From: Brachypodium distachyon
Taxonomy: Eukaryota; Streptophyta; Magnoliopsida; Poales; Poaceae
Assembly: GCF_000005505.3 (NCBI RefSeq)
Contig: NC_016135.3
Coordinates: 19,624,613 to 19,688,612, forward strand
DNA length: 64,000 bases
Reading direction: 5' to 3'
In this document: positions 12,521-26,200 of the stretch, piece by piece
Layout of the letters: each line of letters starts with the position of its first letter
Numbering within the stretch: position 1 is the first letter of the stretch
The notes under the pieces: generated by a model
What the model was told of the DNA's origin: nothing
The model's input: the letters and a program-made list of their open reading frames with translations, nothing else
Database searches by the model: none
Translations under genes and position numbers: made by a program

Positions 12521-12525
12521 TGCTT

Positions 12526-12534
12526 GTATATATC
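12526..12534 (+). promoter_or_regulatory. possible TATA box of CKX
   Basis: GTATATATC lies about 290 bp before the CKX start codon, followed by a pyrimidine-rich stretch typical of grass 5' leaders. This is a candidate only. Confidence 0.4.
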
Positions 12535-13160
12535 TACACACACCTCAATCTCCTCTCATCTCACCCGAGACTTTACCTGGCTGGCTGGCTGCTTCTCCCG
12601 TCCCTATCCAGTTCCATCAATCCACAGTTCTCGTGGGAACCCAAGGATCGATCCGGACAGAGACGTCCCGGCCGGTGCCGAGACAGCAATCAACAAACAG
12701 AGCAGCACGACGCGACGTACGCGTTCAGCAGCGTCCCTTCGACCGGCCTCATCCAACAAATTAAGCTAGCGCGCGCTCGATCGATATCGGGCGAGGTGAC
12801 CGGGAGCTTTTGGGCTGTCCATGCACGCCTTCGCCGTCCTGGCCACGCTCCTCTGCTCCGCGGTGACCTTCATCCAGAGCCCCGCCGACGTCTTCGGCCC
12901 GGTGCGCCTCCACGAGCCGACCCCGTCCTCGGCGCGCGACTTCGGCGCCGTCGTCTCGCACGCGCCCTCCGCGATCCTCCGCCCCGAGTCCCCCGCCGAC
13001 ATCGCGCTCCTCCTCGCCACGCTATCATCGTCGTCGTCGTCGTCAGCCACGGGCCCGAGGGCGAGCGTGGCGGCGCGCGGCACGGGGCACTCGCTCCAGG
13101 GCCAGGCGCAGGCGCGCGGCGGCATTGTGGTGGAGACGCGCTCGCTGCCGCGCGCCGTGA

Positions 13161-13934
<774 letters not shown>

Positions 13935-14416
13935 TGAAAACGCTAGCTCTTCTTAATCAATCAACTTTAGTAACTTTCAACTTTCTTTGACGATTCATTA
14001 CTATTTTCACCATGATCGTTAGGTGAGATGGGTGAGGGCCTTCTACGACAGCTTCGATACGTTCGCCAGTGACCAAGAGCTTCTGGTGTCCATGCCAGAG
14101 CAGGTGGACTACGTGGAGGGGTTCATGGTTCTGAACGAGCACTCCATCCCCAGCTCATCCATTGCCTTCCCTGCTCACATCAATTTCAGCCCAGACTTCG
14201 GCTCCAAGGGCAATAAGAAGGTCTACTACTGCATAGAGTTTAAGGTGCATGACTTCCAGCAAGACGGCTCCAATAGTGTAGACCATGTCAGTCCCCGCAT
14301 TCAACACAAAATTTCCCAAAGATTAAAAAAACACAAGTAAACATCTCCAACAGCAACAGAAAAGGACCGCTGAGTAGTTTTGTGGTCTTAAAAAATTCTG
14401 CAGGTTGTGGAGCTGG

Positions 14417-14664
14417 TCTCAGGAGAGCTGAGCTACATGAGGGCCCACATGTACAGTGTGGAGGTGTCCTACTTTGATTTCCTGAACAGGGTGAGGATGG
14501 AGGAAGAGAGCCTGAGGAGCCGGGGGCTTTGGGACGTGCCTCTCAGGAGAGCTGAGCTACATGAGGGCCCACATGTACAGTGTGGAGGTGTCCTACTTTG
14601 ATTTCCTGAACAGGGTGAGGATGGAGGAAGAGAGCCTGAGGAGCCGGGGGCTTTGGGACGTGCC
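14417..14664 (+). repeat. perfect 124-bp tandem duplication in CKX exon 4
   Basis: The copies are 14417-14540 and 14541-14664, and I found no mismatch. Both encode the SGELSYMRAHMYSVEVSY..GLWDVP stretch. 124 is not a multiple of 3, so the second copy is out of frame with the first. Confidence 0.95.
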
Positions 14665-16438
14665 TCACCCCTGGCTCAACATGTTCGTGCCAAAGCACGG
14701 CATCACGCAGTTCAAGGACATGCTCATGGACACCGTCACGGCAGGAGACTTCGACGGGGCAATCCTTGTCTACCCGCTCCTCACTGACAAGCATGTACAT
14801 ATCTATCCTTGACAAAAGTATACATCATGTCTAATTAGTCATCGATAAAGCTGCTGGTACGGTAACAGCAAAATGGCCAGTTGGCTTTACTAATAAACTC
14901 ACAATTCACCTCAAAGATAAGGCCATCATTTTCACAATAATTGCAAGATTTGCCTGGTGCAGAAAATCATTTGATGATGTGGCTAGATCACCTTTTAACG
15001 CACATTCATCAAGGGAAAGCCTTTTGGTTTGGCAAATTGCACATCAGATTGATGTGATCTTGAGGCTTTTGATCATCTTTCTTGCTAGTACTTGGGTCGT
15101 AGGCTCGTAGCTATCTTCTCGAAAAATGGGTTGCCAACCTAACGCACGGCATGCTGGCCCAATTGTGAGTTCGCGACAAAGCCATGACATCTCGCAACAG
15201 CGGCCGCGGTGGAATGCAAGCGCCGTAGCATTGGGCGTCATGCCCTCCTTTGTCCAACACCGGACCACGCACTACTCACCATCTCTGCATTTGGCGTCAT
15301 TTACCAAACGCAGTGATACTAGCTAGGTTTTTTTTCCCCTCCTCTACTCTATAGGCCACAAAGTGTTGTAGATAGGCGGCAAAGTTGTATAGCAGCAGTA
15401 TAGTACTCCGATGGTTTACCTTCCTACAGAAGGCCACTGTTCGCCAGCTCGCCTCTGTTCTGATTTTATCCACGTTGAACACTCGTAGTATACTTTGCTC
15501 AAGTGTCTCGCAAGTTACCGCTTTGGTCGCTGGTAGCTAGTGTATCTCTCGCTTCCACCAACAGTGTACCTATGGCGATTGGCGGCTACGTTCTGTCGCT
15601 TGTCCCCTTTCTGGTCCTGGTCCTGGTCCAAGTCTCTCTAGCTCATAGCTCCCCGCCGTGTACAGCGATGGTCGACAACACAACTACACAAGCACTGTAT
15701 TAACCTCTTCCCTGGTGCTAGTAAATTTTCCTTGTGCTCGCATGTGTTGTCTGTTCGCTCTGAGAGGCTCAGAACGTCAGATTTGCAGATCCAGGACAAC
15801 ATTTTCGCGAGCTATGCCAGCGTGCCCTGTCTGTTCGGCAGCAAATCGAGGATGCCTGCACGGCTGCACGGGCAACTTCCCCGAAAACCCTCTGACGGAC
15901 ATGATCCGGGTGATCGAGACATGTTTTGCCTTTCCTCGACAGCAAATCTACGATGCCCCCACACGAGGGGCTCCATTATGCCATGCCAGCGGGTTTTACT
16001 ACTTTGGGACGGCGTTCCTCGTACTAATATTTCCACACGCAAAAGTGTTAGCATGGAACCGTGTACTTTGTAGTACTACTCCTGCTGACTGACCTTGGGG
16101 AAATTTTCAGGTGGGATGGAAACACATCGGCCGTCGTCCTGTCGACGCCGGACGGGGTGATGTACGTCTTCAGCGTGCTCCGGTCCGCCGACCCGTCGCG
16201 GTGCGGCGGCCGGTGCGTCGAGGAGATCCTGGAGCAGCATCGGCGGGTGTCCGACGAGGCGGGCCGCGCAGGCGCCAAGCAGTACCTCGCCAGGCAGCCG
16301 TCGCAGGAGCATTGGCGTGACCACTTCGGGTCCAGCTGGGACCGGTTCGCGGCCCGCAAGGCCCAATTCGATCCGATGCACGTCCTTGGGCCGGGCCAAG
16401 GCATTTTCCCGAGGACCGATTCCGCGAGCTCGACGTGA

Positions 16439-16963
16439 CAACGCCGCCACGATCAGTGAGCTTTTGCTCGATGTTTTTTCGGTCAAACTTTTGCTCGATG
16501 CTCCTCGAGAAAAAAAAACAGTTTGTTGTGTGTTGGTCAACCACTCACATAGGTAGCTGAGGAGTGATGACATCGGTTCGTAGACGCTTGTGACTCAAAA
16601 CAAAAATGTCAGGCCGATTGGTAGATGTATTTAGGGAGAGTCATTTGCTTCGTCTTTTTCAGAGTCCGCTTGTGTTTAGCTGGTTAGTAGTAGAAACGAA
16701 ACGCCAGAAGGCATGACAAGAGAAAGTGTCTCGCTAGTCTGTTTCTGTTGTGCCTACGCAGAATCGGAGAATCATCTTGCAAAAAGTGTGCTTCCGTACT
16801 TCCCCACTTACTTTTTTGCACGGATCTCAACACGCCCGGGATTGGGTTAATTACCGCTGATGGCAAACGTTGGGTCTAGACCAAAGCCCGTGTTCCCGAT
16901 AACCACCGGCGAATCAGCTCCGGTCAGTGGACCCATACTGCCTGGCGAGGCATGAAGCACCTG
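16439..16963. other. CKX 3' flank
   Basis: Short AT-rich stretches fit a 3' untranslated region and flank. No other gene was seen. The gypsy element begins at 16964. Confidence 0.5.
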
Positions 16964-17738
16964 TGGTGGTGTCACGGCAGATGTCATATGATGACTTATG
17001 TTGGGTCAATGGATGAAGGTGTATCCAGAGGAGTGAGGACGTGATAAGAAACATGCACAAACACACAAGCACACGCAGCTTTACCCAGCTTCGGAGCCCT
17101 CTTGCCGAGGTAACACTGCTACTCCTACTTTGCTGTATAAGACGAGATACCAAAATTTACAATGACGCTCCTTTAGCTGTATTCTTGAGAAAGAAAAAGA
17201 AAAAGAAAAGGGGGAAAACACTAAATGTCTAAGTGAACCGATCCCCCCCTCCAGGAAGGGGTGGTGTTTCTATTCATGGACCGCCCATGTCACACTGACA
17301 CGTGGGTTAAGAACTAACGTTATCTTCAAAGGGCCCCGCTGGGCACGTACCTTGGTTCCCTTCGAGTGGCGTCATAGGGGGCAAGACAACTTTACTTTTC
17401 CTGGCGCCCTGCAACAAGTACAGCAGTCGCCTGCCGGCTTCCGTCACTGATTCTCTTTCGGTGCTTCTTTCGCAGTCGCCTGGCACCGTGACATAAGCGG
17501 CGACTGCTTTCCCATGATATAGAGAACGCTTGCTTTACTTTGTGCCATGAGATAAGGATAAGACCGTTGAGCCATCTCGGCGTTGGCCGAGATTAGGGTA
17601 CTCGTCCTTATCCTGCAATCATATAAGACAATATTAGTTTGGCTTAAAGATGCTGGCATACATGCCCGTGCCGGCTTTGCCTTCGTCATCTCGGCTAATT
17701 TGTGTCGTCATGACCCCACCCGGGGTCATCCCCCGACA
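16964..17738 (-). repeat. gypsy LTR (left, 3' in element sense)
   Basis: The repeat is 775 bp. In element sense it starts TGTCGGGGGATGACC and ends GACACCACCA. It lacks a 37-bp hairpin-containing segment found in the other LTR and has scattered substitutions. Confidence 0.88.
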
Positions 17739-18568
17739 CTAGTCCCCGAAGCTGTTGCGGTCCGGCAGAGAAAAATGTCGGGCCACGACAGTTTCCCACA
17801 CACAAACCATCGAAGCTCATCAGGAGTTAGCCGAAAAGGATGCCGAGACAACCCCGAGTTCTTCTTAGCCGAGATCAAGTCATTCCGACATACCAAGTCG
17901 GCGTGCTTATTCAGACTTGAGCCGAGATTCTTTTCTTCTTCATAGCCGACAGTAGAAAACTCGTTTCAGCCGACATTAGTGCCACCTGTCGCTTAAACTC
18001 CACGCTCTGCTTAAATAACGGGAAGATAAGACTCGAAGTACCGCCGGCGCGTCTTTTAAGGCGGGCGCGTCGTCCCATCGGACAATAAAACCGTCAGGCC
18101 ATTAAGAGAAGAATATCGGTTCCCACGCGGATCCTTATCTTCCCGGATTCGACAGGATTTACCGCGCCAGGCCGCGCAATAACCGAGTGCGTGCGCGTTA
18201 ATGGGGTTGATTGCCCCCATGATCGTGCGTGACTCTTCCGTTGGCCACAGGGATCATGGGCGCGGAAGATCTGCGCCCCATTAGTTGCGCCGCGGGTATA
18301 AAAATAAGGAGGGGGCGAGGGAGAAAACCCTTCGCACTCCCCTAGCCTTCTCGCTCTCCTCTGCTCTTCTCTGCTTCTTGCGCGCTCCGCCATTGCCGAT
18401 AGCTCCAAGCTCTTCTGCCGTCGCGCATCTTAGCTCCCAGCAACCGAGCTCGCCACCGCATCTTAGCGCGCGACAGTTCAGTTCTTCGCCGCCACTATCT
18501 TGCTCGCTCGAGCGTTGCGCCACCGTCCTCTCACTAGAAATCCTAACCCTAGATCTACTTTCCGAGCA

Positions 18569-21500
18569 ATGGCCTCTTCGTCCCGCGACGCCGCCGCCGT
18601 CGACCCCGCTACTCAGCACCCTGCGGTTCTGACATCTGAGGTTCTGACATCTCGCCGGCGGACATCGAGTGCCTCCGCCGCTCCAGGCAGATCCAGGAAG
18701 ATGTGGAGTGCCGGATTCCCGGCGACGAGATCGTGCCGGCACCCGAGTCTGGTGAGCATGTCGTTTTCCTCGCTCACTTTGAACGCGGCTTTGCTCTGCC
18801 GGCTAGTGATTTCACTAGGAAATTTTTAGACTTTTTCGGCCTTCTGCCACACCACCTTTCGGCAAACGCCATCCTTACTCTCTCGGTGTTTGTCACTTGT
18901 TGTGAGGCCTACCTCGGCCTCTGGCCTTCCGTCGACTTGTAGGCCAAATATTTTATGTTCCGGCCCCAAGTTCTTCCCGATAAAGAGAATCCCGGCGCCG
19001 CCAAGCCTATGACCCAGTGCGGCGCCGCCACCGTCATACCCTGTCGGGGTTCGGCCTTCCCTAGGATCCAGGGTCTTGAGTCCTGCAAAAAGTGGCTCAA
19101 GACCTTCTTCTATGTCAGGAACTCCTCTGACACCGACAAGATCAACTTGCCGGGATTCGTAGTCGGCCCTCCAGAGGATAAGAAGAACTGGAAGTATGAT
19201 CCGAAGGACAGCCTTCGTGAGATCCACGAGGTCCATGCCGGCATCCTCGAACTCAAGGCAGAGGGGATGACGGCCGACGACTTGTTAGCCACCTTCGTGT
19301 ACCGACGGTTGTGCCCACTCCAACGCCGGACGCACAAGCTGTGCTTTTACGGTGGTCAGTTTGACCCGAACCGGGTGTCTACCGTCCGGCTTGACCAGGC
19401 TGAAGTCCAGCGCCGGGTCAAGGCGATCGCGAAAACGAGTATGCCAGAGCGCTGGGAATGAGGTATGCCGGCATACAGCCGGAAGCACCGTTCGCCCCCG
19501 GTGAGTTTTTGTTTATTCATGTCTTCTGTTCTCATCCGGCATATGGTTATGCTGGCTTTCCTTTGACAAAGACTTATCTCGGCGCAACTTGATTCTTTTA
19601 CGCAGAGGTTCACCCTTCAGCGCAACGAAGACGGGAAGTCCCCGGATAAACGCTTTGGGAGCCAACACACGACCATCGACCATGAAGATCCGGACTCAGA
19701 GGATCACATGCCGATTGCTCATGCCGGGCCCCGTCGCACCGAAGGTAATAACTCCCGACATCCTCTCATAGTCATTATAACACCTATCATTAAAATTCTC
19801 ACATCTGCATTAATCCGGGGATAGCTGGCTCGGACGATCCCGCCGCTGCTGAGGCATCGGGTCCAGCCGCCGCCGGGGCGCCGGCCCGTGAAGAATGCGC
19901 TGCCGAGAAGGACCTTCCGAGAACCATGAAGCGGAAGAAAGTCGTCTCTCGTGGACCAAAGCCGAAGCCCATGACCTTTAGGTAAGACTTACGACATCTT
20001 AATTCTTGATGTCGGTTTTCTTCTTAGCTATCATGTAAATAACCAACTCTCATTCCTGCAGGGCGGCTCTGACGGCCACTCAATCTCAGACGTGTATTGC
20101 GTCTAAGATCCCGGCAGCTCCATCTCCTCATGCTGAGCCCGCAACTCAGGCCACGGGAGAGGCCGAGACTGCTGCGGATCCGACATCCCCCGTCCGGGAT
20201 GTCGGCCCGAGCATCGACGCTTCGAGCGTCGCACAAGCCGGGACGTCCGCAACCGGGACTGCTCCTTCATCGACGGCAACAGAGACACAAACGGAGCCGC
20301 CGGTCACGGAGACTCCTCAACAGCCGGCCACGGAGCCCCAAGGACCCCAAGGACCGCAAACTACAACAACACCGCCATCACCGCCACTGCAGCCGCAAGC
20401 TACTCAACTGGCGGTTACACAAGCCAGGAAAACTAGGAGCTCCGCTATCCCGGCGGGACAAGTGCCTCCGAGTTCTTCCAGCTCGCAAGGTGCCCGTGGT
20501 AACAAGGGAGTTCCCCTCAGGACGACCAGCGGGCACAGCTGGGGGTCGTTGGACTAGTTCGTAATGGACTGGAACAGCTCCGACAGCTATGAGGTGACCT
20601 CCGGCAGCCTCCAAACAGCGCGGCAGAGCCCTCTGGTGGGGCCCGCACCTGTGGCGACTCCAGAGTCTGTATCAGATCGGATGTTTCAGGCAAGGGTCGC
20701 CTTGTTTGAGTTCAGCCGAGCTGCAGAGGTACGAAAAATTCTCTTGAAGTTTTTTACTCTACTTCTAGTATCCATACTCCTAGTCCCCGAGGTTTAGGGC
20801 GAGTAAGAATTAGTCGGCCTGAAGCTTATCTTAGAAAACTTCAAACACTCTGCAACACTTAATAACTTCAAACACCATTTCCCGAGATTCAGGCCAGGTT
20901 TAGAATAGTCGGCCTGAAACTTAAAATTTTCAAACACTTATTCCCCGAGATTTAGGCCGAGTTTTAGAATAGTCGGCCTGAAGCTTAAAAACTTCGAACA
21001 CTTATTTCCCGAGATTCAGGCCGGTTTAGAATAGTCGGCCTGAAGCTTAAAAACTTCGAACACTTATTCCCCGAGATTCAGGCCGGGTTTAGAATTGTCG
21101 GCCTGAATCTTAAAAACTTCAAACACTTATTCTCCGAGATTCAGGCCGGGTTTAGAATAGTCGGCCTGAAGCTTAAAAACTTCAAGCACTTATTCCTCGA
21201 GATTCAGGCCGGGTTTAGAATAGTCGGCCTGAAGCTTAAAAACTTCAAACACTTATTCCCCGAGGTTCAGGCTGGGTTTAGAATAGTCGGCCTGAAGCTG
21301 ATAACTATTGACTTCCTACTGCAATAGAACTAACTGTTGATTACTATGTTGCAGACCTGCATGAACAAGCGCACTGCCATCTTTAAGGTCCTGCTGGTGA
21401 AGCACAAGAAGCTGACGGCGGAGCACAAGGCCTTGGTAGACGAGCGCCAGAGCCAGAGTAAGTACATTTTTACCGACATAAAGACTTTGTCCGAGTATTA

Positions 21501-22626
21501 ATGCACTGCAAAAATTGATATGTGCTCTTGTTTACAGCCGGGGACAATGCTCAAATATCCGAGCTCTTGAAGCGTGTTGCCGAAGTACAAGGTATAAGGT
21601 TGTCCTTATCCCGGGTCTCATCTATTTTAAACTCAAGCTTCTGTAACATACGTCTGCTAACCAGATGAGAAGACTTGGCTGGAAGAGCAGCACTGGGACG
21701 AAGTGGCCCAGCTGAAGGCCCAGCTCGAAGCTCAGGCGGAGGCGCACAAGACCGAGGTAGGTCGACTGACCTCGGCTCTCTCCGCCCAAGCTGACGAGAA
21801 GATCCGCCTAGAAGGCGAAGTGCAGCAATGCAAGGATCTCGTCACCGAGGTCGAGACCCGTGCCGGTACTGCCGAGAAGGAGAAGGCCAAGAACGCCCGC
21901 CTGCTCAGCGTGTGCCGGCGTGACCTCATCAAAATCGACGCAATGCTGACTAGTAAGTTGTCCTTGTCCAAATCTCTTCCTCTAATCACTTGTCCGAAAG
22001 TAGCAATAGGGTGCCGAGACTCATTACTATCTGTTTGCCTTTGTCAGAATTTTCCCACAATCTGTTGAGACTGCCCAATCTGCCGTGATCAAGCCCCACA
22101 AAAGGAGGGATCCAGCCGGGGCAGCACCCTTCGAATATAACTTGGAGGATTACTTGGTCAGCATTGCGAGCCGGGTAAAGCCTCTGAAGTCCTTCAGGGT
22201 GAATATGCTCAATGCCGGCATCCGGGCCTTCCGAGCATCCCGGAACTTGCCAAGCGCCTTCTGGCGGTGGAGGACCAGCTGAATGAATGGTGGGAGTCAG
22301 CCGCTCGTGTCGACACCGACGAGGCGTTGTTGTTTGTACTCTCTTGGTACGACGGCATCAACCTCAACGTGCTGCAATCGATGCGAGTCGACTCCCCCTT
22401 CCTCTCAGATCCGGAACTCATCGCGAGGCGGCAGGAGCGGGCCTACTCCTTTATCCAATATGCCGATGTGTATAAATTTGTGGAGGGCCCGGTTTTAGAG
22501 GCAGATGCCGAGATGGACGAGGAAGAAGATGAGGAGGCAGTCGACGAAGAGATCGTCGTCGAGTCGGCTTCCACTGCAACGGATGTGCCGAGTTCCGGCG
22601 CCAACAATCCTTCCGTTTCTTCTTAG
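18569..22626 (+). pseudogene. antisense gene of gypsy element (Transposase_28-like)
   Basis: Multi-exon gene opposite to pol. The first exon carries the 'putative gypsy type transposon' domain: HFERGFALPASDF, FFGLLPHHLSANA, CEAYLGLW, KPMTQCGAATV and FPRIQGLESCKKW between about 18700 and 19150. Later exon-like parts lie near 19610-19980, 20060-20730, 21355-21460, 21665-21950 and 22050-22626. They include a charged coiled-coil-like stretch (21700-21900) and an acidic tail (DEEEDEEAVDEE) before the stop at 22624. Faults: a frame change near 18640-18700 next to a 15-bp duplicated unit, and an in-frame TAG at 18940-18942 where relatives have Trp. Its role in the retrotransposon cycle is unknown. 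Exon borders are approximate. Confidence 0.75.
20865..21300. repeat. 63-bp minisatellite with inverted arms
   Basis: About seven units of roughly 63 bp. Each contains TTCAGGCC, a roughly 16-base spacer with TTTAGAATAGTC, then GGCCTGAA, so each unit can form an 8-bp stem. It lies in an intron-like gap of the plus-strand gypsy gene. Units differ by a few bases; the first copies are the most divergent. Confidence 0.85.
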
Positions 22627-23296
22627 GCATGTTAGAAAAAATACTTTAAGACTATCAGATCCCCGGGATGCCGGGTGCAGATGTAACCGATTTATAAAAC
22701 TTTTGTTTGTGAAGCATCATACTTTTAATTTATTTAAGTCTTTTAATTATCGAGTTCGCAACCGAGTCCCCGATTCTACTTTTTCTGTTGGTGAAATTTT
22801 ATGACTTCGATTCTTTTGTCTGCCTTGTCAGCGTTTGACGTATGAATCGTGAAGTCATAGAACTACCCTTTCAAAAAAAATTAAACTCGACAAATTCGCT
22901 TGGAAATACCCGAGACCGGATTGAAATGCCGGGTTATGTAAAACAACACGCATCTCGGCTCACTTCTTTGTTTGTTTCTGCAATCGCTTTTCATGTGTCC
23001 AGCGATCTCGTACCCAAACTCTAGCTTGCCATGAAGCCGGGTTGCGGATAACAGCAAAGTCATAGAGGGGATTTTCAATACCGACACATTAATAAACCGA
23101 CATAAGATTACACAACTAAGCCATGCCGACATACGAAATGATAATTGCAAAATAACACTTAAATAGCATGGAAGTCCCCGAGTTTCTTTTGAGAACCCAG
23201 CGGGTAATTTCATTGTCTCGAAACATTCAACATAAGGGAAAAAACGATACAAATACTCATCTCTCAAGTATAGAACGGAGGAAGCAAAGCTACATT

Positions 23297-26200
23297 TCAT
23301 GGCCTCTTGGTCTCCTCGCCTGACCTGTCCATCCTATTTGCTTTGGGATCCTGCGCATCTATAAGATAGTAGGAATCGTTGTGTGGCGCTTTGCTCACAA
23401 TGAAGGGTCCTTCCCATGGGGGTGACAGTTTATGCATGCCGGTTGTGTGCTGCACAAGTTGGAGCACGGGGTCTCCTTCCTGGAATACTCGCGGGTTTAC
23501 CCTCCGGCCGTGATAATGCCTTAGGTGTTGTTGATAGATGGCCGACCGAGATAGAGCCAATTCCCGTGCTTCTTCGAGCAGGTCGATATCATTTTCTCGG
23601 GCCTCTTTTACCTCAGCCTCCGTATACATGGTCACTCGCGGAGAGTCATGTTCAATGTCGGCTCCTTGCGCCCGCTTGAAAGGTCCCGCCATGTCCAAAC
23701 ACCAAACAGCAAATGGCCAAGTGACCGGAATAGTCTTGAGCTCGGATGCCGGCATGTGAATCTTGCGGGCATATCTCTGGCAACCGTTGCATTTTCGGAC
23801 CATGTCTTCTGCTTCCTGTAGCGCACTCGGCCAGTAGAAACCGTGTCGGAATGCCTTGCCCACTAATGTCCTTGAAGACGAATGGTGACCGCACTCTCCC
23901 TGATGAATATCCCGGAGTATCTCTTGCCCTTCTGCCGGCTCGACGCATCGCTGCAAGACGTTAGTAACACTTCTCTTGTATAGCTCACAATTGATGATAG
24001 TGTACACCTTTGCCCTTCTCTGAATTTGCCTTGCCGACACTTCCTCTTCTGGTAGACATTATCGGTTGTGCCCAAGCCGGCACGGGGCGAGTAGCAAAAA
24101 CCGGCTCATCTGGTTCGTCTATCTCCATTGGCTCAACCGCCAGTGCTTCCGCCGAGTTAGGACGCTCAGTCCCCGGGTTACCGGAACCACTGCCATTGTC
24201 AATGTCCATTGGGGTAATGTCAGCTTCTGAGTTTGCCGGGATAAAGATTGACTCCGATTCTGGTGATGGCTTGATGGATGGTTTGCGTAAATGCTCCAAT
24301 GCCACACCAGCCGGGATAGCTTGTCGCGTTGAGCCGAGCTTCGACAGCGTGTCGGCTGCTTCATTCTCTGCCCGCGGTAGATGATGGAATTCACACCCTT
24401 CGAAGTGACCACTGATCTTTTGAACATGAAAATGGTGGAGTGCCATATTGGCATCCAATGCATCCCAATTGTCGGAAGCTTGCTGGACTACCAAGTCCTA
24501 ATCGCCAAAGCATTGAATCCGACGAACTCCAATTTCTTTTGCTATCTTTAGTCCGTGCACAAGTGCCTCATACTCGGCGACATTTTTGGATGGCGCAAAG
24601 TGAATTTGCAGCACATACTTAAGTTGGTCGCGCTTAGGCGAAGTTAAGACTAGGCCGGCACCAAGCCCACTTTTCATTTTGGAGCCGTCAAAATGCATCT
24701 TCTAGTAGCTAGTTTCAGGCGGTGGTGGCTCATATTCTATCTCGGCCCAGTCTACCAGGAAATCTTCGAGAGCCTGAGATTTTATGGCATCCCGCCTGTC
24801 GTATTGCAGCGTGTAGTGTGCTAACTCGATAGCCCATTTTGCAATCCGGCCGCTTGCGTCTTTATTGCTCATGATTTCCGAGATGAGCGCCTCACATATA
24901 ACCCGGATCTGTAGCGCATCAAAATAATGCTTCAGCTCCTTTGCCGCCATATACACGCCCTATGCCATCTTCTGGTAATGGGGATAATTCTGCTTAGATG
25001 ACGATAACACCTCGCTCAGGTAATGTACCGGCCTCTGCATCGATTTGTCGTATTCATCTCTTTGTACCACTATGACTGCGCTAACGACTCGGTTCGTTGC
25101 TGCTATGTACAACAACATCGACTCTTTTTCCATCGGCGAAGCTAATATCAGCGTCGTAGCAATCATCTTCATCAGCTCTTGAAAGGCTACTTCTGTCTGT
25201 TGCGTCCAAACAAATTTGTCGGTTTTCTTCATCAGCTGGTATAAGGACATTGCCTTCTCACCTAGCCGACTAACGAAAAGACTTAGCGATGCTAGGCATC
25301 CAGTGAATTTCTGCATGTCTTTGAGACATTTTTGGCAGCTTCATTCTCTCAATGGCGGCGATTTTCACATGGTTCGTTTCTATACCTCGGCTTGATACCA
25401 GGAACCCGAGCAGCTTCCCTGCCGGCACACCAAACGTGCATTTGGCCGGGTTTAGCTTCATTCGGAATCTCCTCAGATTTGCGAATGTTTCCTGGATATC
25501 ATCCAGCAGCGTGGCACTTGCTTTGGTCTTTATGACGACATCGTCGATATATACCTGCACATTTTTGCCGAGTTGATCATGCAAGCATTTCTGCATGCAT
25601 CTTTGATAAGTAGCCCGTACATTTCTCAAACCAAACAGCATAGTACGATAGCAATAAGCCCCGAAGGGGTGATAAATGATGTCTTTATTTGATCCTTAGG
25701 GTTCAGCGGTATCTGGTGAAAACCAGAGTACGCGTCTACAAAAGACAACAACTCACAACCGGCAGTGGACAATCACTTGATCGATTCAAGGTAACGGAAA
25801 AGGATCTTTGGGACATGCCTTGTTCAGGCTGGTGTAGTCGATACACATGCGCCACACCTTGGCAGCAGTTGGGTCGTCTTTCTTCTTCTCGACCATGACC
25901 GGGTTTGCCAGCTAGTCCGGATGCAGTACTTCCATGATAAAGCCGGCAGCTAGAAGCTGGGACATCTCTTCCGATATGATTTTCCTTCTGTCGTCGGTGA
26001 AGCGTCGAAGGGGCTGCTTCACCGGTCTTGCGTCTGGTCTGACATGTAATGAGTGCTCAGCCAACTCCCTCGGCACACCCGACAGGTCCTGATTTGACCA
26101 TGCGAAGATGTCCCGATGCTCACGGAGGAAGCTGGTGAGCTCGCCTTCCTATTTTTCACCCAGGCCGGCACCAATGATGACGGTGCGGTCCGGGAATTCA

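Noticed and set aside
20865..21300. CRISPR-like array of regular repeats
   Set aside because: The repeats are contiguous tandem units without unique spacers, in plant nuclear DNA inside a retrotransposon.
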